This document shows, one piece after another, positions 27,212-36,544 of a stretch of 64,000 nt of DNA. Both the position numbers and the translations under genes were made by a program. How positions within the stretch are numbered: position 1 is the stretch's first letter; each line of letters starts with the position of its first letter. Under the pieces are notes generated by a model. It was not told where the DNA came from. It ran no database searches and worked only from the letters and a program-made list of their open reading frames with translations. Origin of the DNA: CAVSQX01 sp963730225 (lineage in GTDB: Bacteria > Planctomycetota > Phycisphaerae > Tepidisphaerales > Tepidisphaeraceae); the NCBI GenBank assembly GCA_963730225.1, contig CAVSQX010000002.1, positions 868,001 to 932,000 of the forward strand, in the 5' to 3' direction.

Positions 27212-27563
27212 TTTGCGACGGTTCCAATGGCTTGGGAACAACCGCGGCGAACCCAGCCTCCCGATATTCCTCGACTTCGCTGGGCAACGTGAAACCCGTC
27301 ACCGCGATGCCTTTCAGGTTTTGGAGCTTCTGCAATTCTCGCAGCAAATGGCGGCCATCTCCATCCCATAAGTCGATATCACTAACGACCAGATCAATTC
27401 GTTCGGTTTTTACCACGTCCAAGGCCGCTTGATAGCCATCGGCCGTGTAGACGATGTATCCCTCCAGCCGAAGAAGCCTCGCAAGCGCCGTCAGAGTGGC
27501 GACGTGATCTTCAACGAGGAGAATCTTGATCTTCGATTGTGGGATTCTGGGTTCGGAATTCAT
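27168..27563 (-). CDS. Single-domain response regulator
   Basis: 131 residues from ATG 27563 (MNSEPRIPQSKIKILLVEDH). CheY-like receiver with the acidic pair in LLVEDH, phospho-acceptor Asp in LVVSDIDLWDGDG, Thr switch in GIAVTGF and conserved Lys in AVVPKPLEPSQI. No output domain, so it signals by protein contact, perhaps with the nearby hybrid kinase, which is unproven. Its 3' end overlaps the end of the VOC remnant on the other strand. Confidence 0.85.
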   Translation of the reverse strand: MNSEPRIPQSKIKILLVEDHVATLTALARLLRLEGYIVYTADGYQAALDVVKTERIDLVVSDIDLWDGDGRHLLRELQKLQNLKGIAVTGFTLPSEVEEYREAGFAAVVPKPLEPSQITSAISQLTSPQIL

Positions 27564-28169
27564 AGGGCTTCGTTGATCAACTCCCCCCGACAGCGTACGG
27601 CATCGGCCAGGCATTGTGGAAGGTATAAAAAAGCTCAGTAGAAGCAGGGTCGAGCCGAGACCAATTGACCAGCACTGGCATGGTCCCCCGATACTGTGTC
27701 TGGGTTGGCGTGAATGCTCGGAGAATTCGTTCTGGCCGGCATTCCCGCGGAAATGATCGCCGCCGACGCCGCGCAGGTCGCCGATACCGAAGACGGATCC
27801 ATGCTCGAGCCGGCATGCTTCGACCTGCTGGCGATCGGCCTGATCAGCCCGCTAGGCTCATGTCCAAGACTCCGAGCAATCTGAGTCATCGCGATGGCCG
27901 CCAAGCCAGTATGCGGCATGACGCTCAACGACTCGAAGCTGTTATGGCTGTGACGCCAATGGTCGTCGCCGATACGATGATATTTATCCCGGTCGATATT
28001 GCAGCGGTTCATCTTTCTGTCGGCGCGCTCTTTGATAAACAATGCTATTCAAGAACTTGCTCAAACCGAACGATACTTTCGTTATCAGCATGGCGGCTTT
28101 AACGCGCTGCCAACAAGTTCACTTGATTGAAGGTGTCGCAAAGTTGTCGTGAGGGTCCCAAAACCGCCA
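27564..28169. other. Region without a confident gene
   Basis: About 600 bp. One plus-strand frame from 27716 (MLGEFVLAGIPAEMIAADAA) has gene-like codon use for about 50 codons but no ribosome site and no family match. No repeats or RNA genes were noticed. Confidence 0.35.
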
Positions 28170-28598
28170 GGCGCATGCATCAAAATACTCGTCAAAAGCT
28201 AGTTGCTCTGGATGTCGATCGCGGTGTCCTCCACCAGATCACTAAGCTGGCCAGCCAACGGTTCGATGTACTGAACACCGTTGACGCCCTTGCGGCGCAG
28301 GCGCTGGTTCGAGCAGTACGACGACATTGCCGTTTTCGTGACCGATCACGCAACGCAGCGACGGCAGCGATGCAATCTCCTGAACTGGGTGCGATCGCAA
28401 TTTCCGTCGATTTTGAGGATCATGATGACCTCGTATGCGGATTTGAGCGTCGTCGTCGAAGGCCTGCACGATGGCTCGATTCAGAAGCTGGTTCAAAAAC
28501 CGATCGACACGCAGGAATTCCTCGCGGCGATCATGTCGGACCGGATTATGCGTTGCGTCGACTCGGTCGATCGGGAGCGCCTCGAAGGCGCGGGCTGA
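28170..28598 (+). pseudogene. Response regulator-like protein, frameshifted
   Basis: First frame: QKLVALDVDRGVLHQITKLA, SQRFDVLNTVDALAAQALVR. Second frame: EQYDDIAVFVTDHATQRRQR, FPSILRIMMTSYADLSVVVEG, KLVQKPIDTQEFLAAI. Together they have a receiver-like plan (first strand, variable helix, RIMMTSYADL switch strand, QKPID Lys strand). The phospho-acceptor position reads FVTDHATQ. The frames join near 28295-28310. The missing acidic pair at the first strand and the frameshift suggest decay. Confidence 0.5.
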
Positions 28599-28621
28599 CT
28601 TTCAATTTGGAAAGTGAACAA

Positions 28622-28813
28622 GCGCCGGCGCCGCCGTGAAGACGGCCAGGTACGCCACGGTCTGGGATGCGCGAATCTTCCCGAGCGGATAGGTCGTCCC
28701 CTCGAACGCCGCCGACGCCCATTCCAACACCGCGGCGCCGTCCTCCCGGTTCTTGACACGCCCGAGACGATGCCGTGGGTGCTTTCGATCGCGTTGGCCG
28801 TCGCTGGGAAACG
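28622..28813 (-). mobile_element. Possible IS256 (mutator) family transposase C-terminal remnant
   Basis: The minus strand reads ATANAIESTHGIVSGVSR and, after a one-base slip, VKNREDGAAVLEWASAAFEG. IS256-type transposases have a TNxIES...RRVKxWxDGxMxLRWxAxAxxEAExxFRRI tail. The match is short and needs a frameshift, so this call is tentative. Confidence 0.35.
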
Positions 28814-28841
28814 TAGCATCCGAACGGACGGGAATGAGTGT

Positions 28842-29186
28842 TCAGATGTCGGAGGGCTCGATGCTCGCTGACATGGAGCCTTTGCAGGCGGCCATTCGAG
28901 CGTCTTTGCCGTAGGCGTGAATCTGATCGCGCTTCAACTCCGCCATTTCTCGGTGGGTCGTCAGCACGATCGCTCGACCGGTGGCGTCAACTTCCTTGGC
29001 TAATCGATATCCTTTCTGCTCCGGATGGCCAAAGAGCGCTCGGAGCATCTCGATGACGTAAGCGTAGGAGTGATCATCATCATTTAGCAGAACGACGTTC
29101 CAGGGCGGCAAGCGACCCGGTTTGTTCTTTGGGTCCGGCTTGGGTTTGGCCGGCGCGATCTGGGTCTTGGTGGTGCTGTCGGTCAT
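28842..29186 (-). CDS. clpS: ATP-dependent Clp protease adaptor ClpS
   Basis: 114 residues from ATG 29186 (MTDSTTKTQIAPAKPKPDPK). After a flexible N-terminal tail comes the ClpS core: PPWNVVLLNDDDHSYAYVIEML carries the NDDxH motif that binds the N-degron amino group, followed by ALFGHPEQKGYRLAKEVDATGRAIVLTTHREMAELKRDQI. ClpS binds proteins with bulky N-terminal residues and delivers them to ClpA/ClpC with ClpP. No clpA lies nearby, which is normal for planctomycetes. Well-conserved gene. Confidence 0.93.
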   Translation of the reverse strand: MTDSTTKTQIAPAKPKPDPKNKPGRLPPWNVVLLNDDDHSYAYVIEMLRALFGHPEQKGYRLAKEVDATGRAIVLTTHREMAELKRDQIHAYGKDARMAACKGSMSASIEPSDI

Positions 29187-29458
29187 AGCGGTTCTGCTTT
29201 TCGAATTATAACCCGATCTCGACCAATTTGGCGCCCAGATGTACGCCTCTCGCCAAGTCAAAACTCAGACCGACACCCAGTAGTCATGCTGTGTGCGCAG
29301 GGCGCATCGTTCTCTCGGTGAAAGAATCGCGCTCGAATCGAACACCACCGTGCGACTTGATTTCCCGTGGGCGGCGGTCGTCTAATCTCAGCTTTGGGAA
29401 CCTCCCAAAAATGGAATTTTGGTGACGCTCAGTTAACGCGGCTACCAGAAACCACCCA

Positions 29459-30694
29459 ATGCCCATCGTGTACTTCATCATCGCGGCGATCGGTTTGGCC
29501 AACGCCGCATGGTGGCGATGGGCCGACCGAAGACTCACGCTCCAGCGACATGGCCGCATCTGGCGGTCGCTGCTGGCCGCATGGGCGCTGAGCCAGCTTC
29601 TCTACCTCGCATATTTTGTACTCGCGCCGAATTCTGCTCGCCGGGTCCACCCCTGGATTCCCATGCCGTTCATCGCGGCCGTCTACATTTGGAACCTGAT
29701 CATGCTGCCGGCAAGCTGGATCGGCATCGCCATCGGCACGATGGCCTTGGGCATCAAACGGCTGGCCGCAAATGGGCCATCCCGGTTGCCAACACGTCAA
29801 CCAGGGCCACAGAGCCGCAGCGACATCGTCCACTCCGGCGTGACGCGCCGTCAGGTTCTGGCGGCCGCTGCCGTCGCCGTGCCGCCCATCGTGACGGCTA
29901 TGGCGGTTGCCCGCGCCATGCCCCAGTTGGAGCAATTCCGCGTTCGTTCAATTGATCTGGGCATCCCCGGCCTTCCGCCGAATCTGAATGGCCTCCGCCT
30001 CGCCCACGTCAGCGATATTCATGTCGGCCGATACACTCGCCAGGGCGTGTTGCAGCGAGTTGTCGAGGCAACCAATCGCCTCAAGGCGGAGCTGGTGCTG
30101 TTTACCGGGGACCTGATCGATTTGTCACTTGAAGATCTGGACCGTGGAATTGACACACTGAAACAAATAGATCCGCGGCATGGGCTGGCGCTGATCGAAG
30201 GGAACCACGATCTGATCGAAAACGCCGATGAATTCGACCGTCGCACGAAGGCCAGCGGGTTGCCCCTGCTGATCGACGAGACGATGACCGTATCCTTACG
30301 CGGCGAACGAATCCAGTTACTGGGCACCCGATGGGGGACGGCCATTGGTGATCGTCGCCGCGCCGGTGATTTGGCGTTCGCGCAATCGATCGCTCGTCTC
30401 CAGCGGCAGCGCGCGCCGGGGGCATTTCCGATTCTTTTGGCGCATCATCCCCACGCGTTCGACCCTGCCGCCGCCGCTGGTTTTCCCCTGACGCTTTCCG
30501 GCCACACCCATGGTGGGCAATTGATGGTCTCGGATCGAATCGGATTTGGCCCGCTGTTTTTTCGATACTGGTCCGGAGCATACCGCAAGGGGACAAGCCA
30601 ACTGGTCGTCTCCAACGGCATCGGCAACTGGTTCCCGCTGCGTGCAAACGCGCCGGCCGAAATCATTCAGCTCACGCTCAACGCCGTCTCATAG
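29459..30694 (+). CDS. Membrane-associated metallophosphoesterase
   Basis: 411 residues from ATG 29459. Two or three N-terminal hydrophobic segments (IVYFIIAAIGLANAAWW, LLAAWALSQLLYLAYFVLA, FIAAVYIWNLIMLPASWIG) are followed by a stretch resembling a cleaved or anchored signal (RRQVLAAAAVAVPPIVTAMA). The catalytic domain has the calcineurin-like metal sites in order: AHVSDIHVGRY (DxH), LFTGDLIDLS (GDxxD), LIEGNHDLIE (GNHD), LLAHHPHAF (H) and LSGHTHGGQL (GHxH). Such YkuE/YaeI-like enzymes act on lipid or sugar phosphodiesters at the membrane. No operon partner is obvious. Confidence 0.9.
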   Translation: MPIVYFIIAAIGLANAAWWRWADRRLTLQRHGRIWRSLLAAWALSQLLYLAYFVLAPNSARRVHPWIPMPFIAAVYIWNLIMLPASWIGIAIGTMALGIKRLAANGPSRLPTRQPGPQSRSDIVHSGVTRRQVLAAAAVAVPPIVTAMAVARAMPQLEQFRVRSIDLGIPGLPPNLNGLRLAHVSDIHVGRYTRQGVLQRVVEATNRLKAELVLFTGDLIDLSLEDLDRGIDTLKQIDPRHGLALIEGNHDLIENADEFDRRTKASGLPLLIDETMTVSLRGERIQLLGTRWGTAIGDRRRAGDLAFAQSIARLQRQRAPGAFPILLAHHPHAFDPAAAAGFPLTLSGHTHGGQLMVSDRIGFGPLFFRYWSGAYRKGTSQLVVSNGIGNWFPLRANAPAEIIQLTLNAVS

Positions 30695-30792
30695 AAACAT
30701 TTCCGACGACACGCCGGCCATCCGGCTTAACGCCGGTTGGGTGTATGATCTGGCGTGAGCGGTATGTGGAGTGCAATTCAGACACCGGTCGC

Positions 30793-31011
30793 TCAGCGTA
30801 CGGAATGTGCGGAATTGCTTATCGACCGCGCCGCCGAGATTTTTACACACGGAAGATTTTGGCGCCTGCGACGGCAGCCGAGCAGCGCCGGCGAGCCGAT
30901 GGCCAGCAGGCTGACCGAGGCGGGTTCGGGGACGGCGGCGATCATGATCTCGCCATTGGCGGTGTCGTCGGGGCTGGAGATGCCGGAAATCTCGGTGAGA
31001 TTTGTTATGAC
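30793..31011 (-). pseudogene. Orphan PEP-CTERM tail
   Basis: The frame reads NLTEISGISSPDDTANGEIM, AAVPEPASVSLLAIGSPALL, GCRRRR. This is a complete PEP-CTERM signal with its spacer, but an in-frame stop lies just upstream and there is no signal peptide. It sits immediately downstream of the giant PEP-CTERM gene ending at 31019, in the same orientation, so it is probably the leftover 3' end of a deleted tandem gene. Confidence 0.7.
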
Positions 31012-31018
31012 CGATCAG

Positions 31019-34000
31019 TCAATGATGCAGTAGCCGTCGCCGCCGGCTGAGCAATCCGCCCGCACCGATTGCCAGCAGACCCAGGCTCGTCGGCTCGGGA
31101 ACGGCGGTGCTGCCGGATGATCCGCCATCGATCTGCGATGTGTTGATCGCCACCATCTCCGACGGCCCTGCTCCGACCGCCGCCAGGCTCGCCCCCTGCG
31201 TGTTGAAGGCGTTGTCGATCAGCGTGTAATCATCGCCGTTGACGATTCCATCGTAATTGAAATCGCCGTTGCGCCAGCCGGTGAGTGCGTTGTTGAAGCC
31301 GTTGTCGATGAGGGTGTAATCGGAGCCGTTGACGACTCCATCGAGATTCGCATCACCGAAATAGGTGTATTTGATCAGCACATCAGTGCTGGTGACGGGC
31401 TGGCCGTCGAAGGTGCTCATCAGAGCGATGCCGCCGTTGCTATTGAGTTCGATGGCCAAGGCGGTGTCGTTGGTACCGGCTGCGGCGCTGGACGTAATGC
31501 CAGTGCCGGTCCAACTTCCATGGTTGTAGCCCTTTTGGATTTCGCTGGTGAGCGTTGGGAGATCGCCATCATGAATAATGGCATCGTTGTTGGACAAATC
31601 GAGCTGGCCAGTGCCGCCGTCGATGAAGTTCAGGCTATTGAGCTGAAGGAGAATCTTCTGGCCAGAATCGTGATTTGCCAAGGCGACTGTCGCGGCATCA
31701 TCGATGGACAAGTTGGTGTTGGTCGGCAGAGCGCCCGCAGAGTTGAGAAGAAGTTTTCCGTCACTCGTAACCAGGTTTGCGCCGCTGTAGGTGTTTGAGC
31801 CGCCCAAGGCGATGGTCCCTGGCCCATTGAAAATCGCTCCGCCGCTGCCGCTGATGTTGCCCGAGAAGTTCACGGAGGCCCCGCTTGCGGAAGTAATGAA
31901 AGCTCCGGTGCCGGTGAAGACGGCCGGGGCGGAGATCAGGTTGCTGCCGAGGGATGCGGTAACAACCCCTTGTGCCGAAGCGTCGTCGAGGATCAGCGAA
32001 CCGCTGCCGGTCCCCTGCGAGATGGCGTACCCGGCCGCATTTTGCAGTTGCAGATTGCCGATGGTGACGTTCCCATCCAAGGTGACAGTCGTGGAAGTAG
32101 CGATGCCGAGGGTCGCCTGTGCGCCGGGGCCGTCGGGCAGGGCGCCGTTTTGCCAGTTGGAAGGGGCCATCCAGCTATCGCTGCCGTAACCTTCCCAGGT
32201 TCGGAAAGCGCGCGGGGCCGTTCCGAAGGCGAAGTCGGCGGGAATACCCGAGGTCCTGAAGCCGCTGGTCAGATCGAAGAGCACCTGCACATCGATGTTG
32301 CCTGGGGTGTTGGCGTCGGCGGCGACGCCAATATCGAAAACCGTGTTGGTAATATCGGCCTGCGCAGTGGGGAGGGTAGTGAAAGTCTGGTCGACCAGCG
32401 TGACGCCGGCCCGTTCGATGCGGAAGCGCAGGGAGTCGCCTGGACTCAGCGACCCGAAGTCATTGCCGCCCGGACCGAGCATGCCGATGATCAGGCTGCT
32501 GTTGCCGTCCAGTGCCGCGCCGTTAAGATTCAAATCCACCGAAGCGCTGAACGTTGCGACGACACCGTCGGATCCACCGGCGAACGCGCCCATCGCTCCC
32601 AACGCGCTCACATTTGCAGCGCCGTTGCTGAAGATAGTCTTGACATTGCCGAAACCGCCCAAAGCGTCCATGACGTAGCTTGGCGACGGCGAAGCTATCA
32701 CGTAGCTGACCGGGACGACAGAACCGGAGGCGGCGGGGATGCTTATTCCGCCGGCCAGAGCCATTGATCCAGCGGCGCTGAGCATGCCGCCCAGAAGTGG
32801 CGTGGTGGCAGTAGCCTGGACGAACGAGATCGTGCCCGAGGAGACGGGCGTCGTTTTGGCGATGGCCGACGCCGAGCCCGACAAACCGGTTCCGCCAGCA
32901 CTGGCTTCGGAATTCTGCAATGAGATGGCGGTGGCTTGGGCATTGGCGGTTCCCGTGAGGCCGACGCCGGCGAGTTTGGGTTTTCCAGCCGTGGCCGTCG
33001 CTGATGCGGCGGCGCTGCTGCCTTGCGAGGAAGCCGTGGCGACGGCCACGGCGTTGCCGCCATTGCCGGGAACCCCGCTGGCTCCGCCCGCGCCGCCGGT
33101 GGCTGTGGCGTTTGCGGTTGTGGTGAGCGAATCAATGCTCGTGGCTGTGGCGGTCGCCGACGCGTTTCCGCCATTTCCGCCGCTGCTAAGAGATGAGCCG
33201 ATCCCGCCGTCCTGACCTGTGGCCGTCGCCGATGCGGTGACGGTCGCTTGTCGCTGTAATTGATCGTCGCCTGTCGCAGTTGCATTCGCCGTTGCATTGC
33301 CGCCATTACCGCCGCTGAAACCGGTACTCATGGCAGATAGTGCGCCGCCGACGCCGATGACGGTGGATGACCCAGCAATTGCGTCGGCTTCCATGGCGGC
33401 GCTGGAGGTCAGATTGATCGTCGCCGTGGCGTTACCGCCGGCGGCGGCGTTTGCATTGGCATTGCCACCTCCATTTCCACCGACGGCAATCGTCTTGGCG
33501 GTCACAGAGCTGTCCCCGTCGGCGGTGAGGGTCAGGCTCGAATTCCCATCGCCGCCGATTCCAGCGGTCGAGCCATCCGCGCTGCCGCCAGCGCCGCCGA
33601 TCGCGCTCTGCGAAAGAGCGAGCGTACCAGAAGTCGATCCCGAGACGATGTTAGCGAGGCTCACGCTGGTGCCGTTTGCGCCGGTCGCTCCGGCCGTGCC
33701 CGCTCCGCCGTTGCCGCCGGTGGCGGTGGCCACCACATCAACAAGTCCGAATCCGGCGGACAATCCAGAAATGGTTCCGAGAGTTGCTCCGCCTCCAAGC
33801 CCTCCGCTGAATCCGGCCCCAACACCGGCGCCGCCGTTTCCGCCGGCGGCGGTTGCCGTCACGGTTACCGCGTCTGAACTGGCACTGGTTGCGGCGGCTG
33901 AAGCCGTGCCCAAGGCCCCGGTTCCTCCGCTGCCAATGAGGGGGCTGATGACGTTTCCGCCCGATCCGCCAAAACTGTTTGCGTAGATGGTGACGGCGCC

Positions 34001-35983
34001 TTGGCCGCCCGCCGCGTTGGTTCCGATTGCGGTGGCGGTCACGGTGCCGATGGCGCCATTTCCACCGTTGCCGTTGACGACAGGGTTGCCGCCTTCGCCG
34101 CCGGTTGACAGGACCAAACCTGGAATAATGGGATTCTCGGGACGACAATTGGCGTCGGTTTCGAGAATGAGGTTGGAATCGGCGATGATGTTGCCCGAGG
34201 CGGTGCCGCTCGCGCCGTCGCCTGTACCCCCGGAGCCGCCTTGCCCGCTGAGGATTACGGTCACGCCGGAGAATCCATTGAGTGGGGAAGTCGATGCGGT
34301 GTAGGTGGAATTGGCCGCGCCGGCGACACCGCCGGTGGGACCGGTGTCGGTTCCGCCGCTGTTGCCGCCGACAGCGATTTGCGAAAGGAGCACGGAGCCC
34401 GAGGTTGAGAGGATCGCGGTGTTGTTGACGGTGCCAGGGCCGCCAATGAGGGAGACGCCGGCGCCATTTCCACCGCTCGCTCCGCTGGCACCGAATCCGC
34501 CGTTTCCGCCAAAAACGGACAACTCGGCGATAACGTTTCCTCCACCAGTGGAGCCTGCGTCGATAAACGGCTGAGAACTGGCAGCCCCGCCCGCACCGCC
34601 GAAGAAGCCGCTACCCACTCCCTGCCCACCATTGCCGGCGACGGCGGTGACCACGGCTTCCACTTGAGTTGCTGTGCGATTTGTTGCCTCGGCGATGACA
34701 AAGCCATTGCTCCCGCCCTGGCCGCCAGAACCGATTGCGTCGGTGCTGACCGTACCACCTGTTCCGGCAAATGCAGTAGCAATGGCGGTGGCAGTGTTTC
34801 CGGAAGATGCGGCGGTTGAAGAGGCCTCCGCTCCGCCGCCCTGTCCGCCTGTGCCCCCGTCAAGGGTGACGTTGCCTCCATTACCCAGCGAGCCGGTGTA
34901 TCCAACGGGAGGAGAATTCACCAGAGAGGTGGCCATCGCCGGGCCTCCGCTGGATATGTCGGTTTCTGCAAATCCTTCCCCTCCAGCTCCCCCGTTCCCG
35001 TTTTCCGCACTGCCGCCATTGCCACCGAAGACGGTATTTGCCCCGCCGACGATTGCCGAATTGGTTCCGGAAAAGCCGTACTGGGAATCGACAGCGCCTC
35101 CGGCGGCGCCTGCGTTGCCGTTGCTGTTGCCGCCGACGCCGCCGGTGATCGTCACGGAGATCGACATCGCACTTGTAGCGACTCCGCCAACTGTGAAATC
35201 CGTAAATGTGCTCGGGCCGCTTTGGGTCTCGAACGCCTCGCTTCCCCCGGCGCCTCCGATGCTGCCGTTTCCTCCCGCGCCGCCAGTGAGTGTTGCGTTA
35301 ATTGCGACGCTCGTGCCAGAAGCAGAGAGTCCGCTGAGCGTCGCGATTCCCCCTGCACCACCGGTGCCTAAGCTCCCGGCGTGGCCGCCCTTCGCGGTGC
35401 CGGCCTTGCCAGGGCTCCCGCTCGCCCCGCCGGCTCCGCCAGTGCCGATGACGGTCTCTGTGACATTGGCATTGATCGGCTGAGACGGACCGGCGCTGAC
35501 AGTTCCATTTCCTCCCGCGCCGCCGTTACCAGCGTTGCCGCCATTGCCGCTCCCTGAGCCGAAACTTTGCCCAGCGCCGCCGGCGCCGCCAGCGCCGCCG
35601 ATACCGGTGGCATCAATAATCTGGCTTTCATTGGTCAAATCGGAACTACCGGCAATCGCCGTGGCATTACCAGCGTTGCCGCCGGTGCCGCCGGCATCGG
35701 CAGTGCTTGTGCTTTTGCCGCCGACTCCACCGTTTCCCCCGGTAGCGGTCGCTTCATTGTCCGATTGGCTACTGCTCGCGACGGCAACCGCTGCCGTCGT
35801 GACGTTCGCGCCGCCGGTGGGTGGAGCACCGGCCGTGCCGGCAGCGCCGTCCAATGAACCGGGGGGATTCGGGGAAGTGACTATGTTCGCGCCATAGACG
35901 GGCACCCAAGTCACAGCCACCGAAAGCGCCATCGCCGCCGTTTGAATCCGTCGTCCGGACAAGACTTTTGATGCGCGCTTCAT
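31019..35983 (-). CDS. Giant Gly/Ala-rich surface protein with dockerin-like repeats and PEP-CTERM
   Basis: 1654 residues from ATG 35983, with AAAGGAG upstream. Signal peptide: IQTAAMALSVAVTWVPVYGA. Residues about 50-1040 are low-complexity, dominated by GGxGG and NGGNGG turns separated by Ala/Thr/Ser strands (ATATGGNGGVGGKS, TGGAGGNGSIGG). A more ordered part follows, including an autotransporter-associated strand repeat (IFNGPGTIALGGSNTYSGAN). Then come two dockerin-like calcium loops, GDANLDGVVNGSDYTLIDNG and GDFNYDGIVNGDDYTLIDNA, and finally VPEPTSLGLLAIGAGGLLSR with RRR. Likely a cell-surface or matrix protein anchored by exosortase. The Gly-rich composition makes very long antisense frames, which are not genes. 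Confidence 0.88.
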   Translation of the reverse strand: MKRASKVLSGRRIQTAAMALSVAVTWVPVYGANIVTSPNPPGSLDGAAGTAGAPPTGGANVTTAAVAVASSSQSDNEATATGGNGGVGGKSTSTADAGGTGGNAGNATAIAGSSDLTNESQIIDATGIGGAGGAGGAGQSFGSGSGNGGNAGNGGAGGNGTVSAGPSQPINANVTETVIGTGGAGGASGSPGKAGTAKGGHAGSLGTGGAGGIATLSGLSASGTSVAINATLTGGAGGNGSIGGAGGSEAFETQSGPSTFTDFTVGGVATSAMSISVTITGGVGGNSNGNAGAAGGAVDSQYGFSGTNSAIVGGANTVFGGNGGSAENGNGGAGGEGFAETDISSGGPAMATSLVNSPPVGYTGSLGNGGNVTLDGGTGGQGGGAEASSTAASSGNTATAIATAFAGTGGTVSTDAIGSGGQGGSNGFVIAEATNRTATQVEAVVTAVAGNGGQGVGSGFFGGAGGAASSQPFIDAGSTGGGNVIAELSVFGGNGGFGASGASGGNGAGVSLIGGPGTVNNTAILSTSGSVLLSQIAVGGNSGGTDTGPTGGVAGAANSTYTASTSPLNGFSGVTVILSGQGGSGGTGDGASGTASGNIIADSNLILETDANCRPENPIIPGLVLSTGGEGGNPVVNGNGGNGAIGTVTATAIGTNAAGGQGAVTIYANSFGGSGGNVISPLIGSGGTGALGTASAAATSASSDAVTVTATAAGGNGGAGVGAGFSGGLGGGATLGTISGLSAGFGLVDVVATATGGNGGAGTAGATGANGTSVSLANIVSGSTSGTLALSQSAIGGAGGSADGSTAGIGGDGNSSLTLTADGDSSVTAKTIAVGGNGGGNANANAAAGGNATATINLTSSAAMEADAIAGSSTVIGVGGALSAMSTGFSGGNGGNATANATATGDDQLQRQATVTASATATGQDGGIGSSLSSGGNGGNASATATATSIDSLTTTANATATGGAGGASGVPGNGGNAVAVATASSQGSSAAASATATAGKPKLAGVGLTGTANAQATAISLQNSEASAGGTGLSGSASAIAKTTPVSSGTISFVQATATTPLLGGMLSAAGSMALAGGISIPAASGSVVPVSYVIASPSPSYVMDALGGFGNVKTIFSNGAANVSALGAMGAFAGGSDGVVATFSASVDLNLNGAALDGNSSLIIGMLGPGGNDFGSLSPGDSLRFRIERAGVTLVDQTFTTLPTAQADITNTVFDIGVAADANTPGNIDVQVLFDLTSGFRTSGIPADFAFGTAPRAFRTWEGYGSDSWMAPSNWQNGALPDGPGAQATLGIATSTTVTLDGNVTIGNLQLQNAAGYAISQGTGSGSLILDDASAQGVVTASLGSNLISAPAVFTGTGAFITSASGASVNFSGNISGSGGAIFNGPGTIALGGSNTYSGANLVTSDGKLLLNSAGALPTNTNLSIDDAATVALANHDSGQKILLQLNSLNFIDGGTGQLDLSNNDAIIHDGDLPTLTSEIQKGYNHGSWTGTGITSSAAAGTNDTALAIELNSNGGIALMSTFDGQPVTSTDVLIKYTYFGDANLDGVVNGSDYTLIDNGFNNALTGWRNGDFNYDGIVNGDDYTLIDNAFNTQGASLAAVGAGPSEMVAINTSQIDGGSSGSTAVPEPTSLGLLAIGAGGLLSRRRRLLHH

Positions 35984-36302
35984 GAATCTCCTTTAGCATT
36001 GGGCTGGACGGATGCAGCTGAAGTGAATGGGGCATCAGCCCGCACGAAATCAGAACTTCCGGCGCCAGACCGGACCGAAGGCAACACCGGTTCAATCAAT
36101 TCAAAAGCGAAGTGCTGGAATGGCTATGGCGTTACTGATTGGGCTAGAAGCCGCCCAATTTTGCTTTTGCCGCGATTTTGATTGATACCCCCTAGCCTAG
36201 AGACGACAACAGGAAGCTGCAATGGGCCTGTTTAGGCCTATTGTGCCTTCGGTCGGTCAGTCGCTTCACCACAAGCAAGCCAAGTTTCACAGAGGAATTC
36301 GC
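35984..36302. other. Divergent intergenic region
   Basis: About 320 bp between the giant gene and the truncated LuxR-like start. It should hold both promoters, but no clear -35/-10 pair was identified. A ribosome site (AAAGGAG) lies next to the giant gene start. No other feature seen. Confidence 0.5.
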
Positions 36303-36449
36303 ATGGCGATCTCGACGCGCGTTCGCCTGAGCGACATGCGCAAGGTCTATCGACTCGTCGGCGAAATCGTCGAAATGGGGGGACGATCCCGATTTATGGC
36401 GAACGCATCTGGGGTGGAGACGCTTAGAGCATTTCCTATTTTAAACTAG
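36303..36449 (+). pseudogene. Truncated N-terminus, possibly a LuxR-type regulator
   Basis: From ATG 36303 the frame reads MAISTRVRLSDMRKVYRLVG, EIVEMGGRSRFMAN then drifts and stops at 36449. Planctomycete LuxR-type regulators often begin with RxxLxDxRxxYRLVGExxELGxDPxxW. The frame ends two bases before the first IS5-derived sequence at 36451, suggesting that insertion or deletion removed the rest. The family call is tentative. Confidence 0.35.
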
Positions 36450-36450
36450 C

Positions 36451-36524
36451 GCCAGCATGCCCTCAATAATACTCTTCGCGCAATACCTAACCAGCGCCGA
36501 ACTTCGGAGCCGTCAGACAGAACC
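36451..36524. mobile_element. Right-end remnant of a first IS5-family copy
   Basis: These 74 bp repeat the sequence upstream of the IS5 transposase gene (compare 37385-37415, which shares the AATAATACTCTTCGCGCA block) and end with the same terminus found at 40145-40171 (GAGCCGTCAGACAGAACC). It is therefore the right end of another IS5 copy whose body has been lost. Confidence 0.7.
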
Positions 36525-36544
36525 TAGGTTCTGTCTGACGGCTC
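36507..36544. repeat. 38-bp perfect palindrome formed by two abutting IS5 ends
   Basis: GAGCCGTCAGACAGAACCT is followed directly by its exact reverse complement. The centre is TA (36525-36526), the target dinucleotide of IS427-type IS5 elements, so the palindrome is one outward right end, a TA, and one left end rather than a terminator. Confidence 0.8.

Noticed and set aside
31970..35897. Very long plus-strand open frames opposite the giant Gly-rich gene
   Set aside because: They consist of Pro/Ala/Leu-rich translations of the complement of GGxGG codons, lack start signals and family motifs, and vanish as genes once the minus-strand protein is recognised.
36507..36544. Long palindrome as a transcription terminator
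   Set aside because: It has no loop or U-tract and is explained by two IS5 ends meeting across a TA target.
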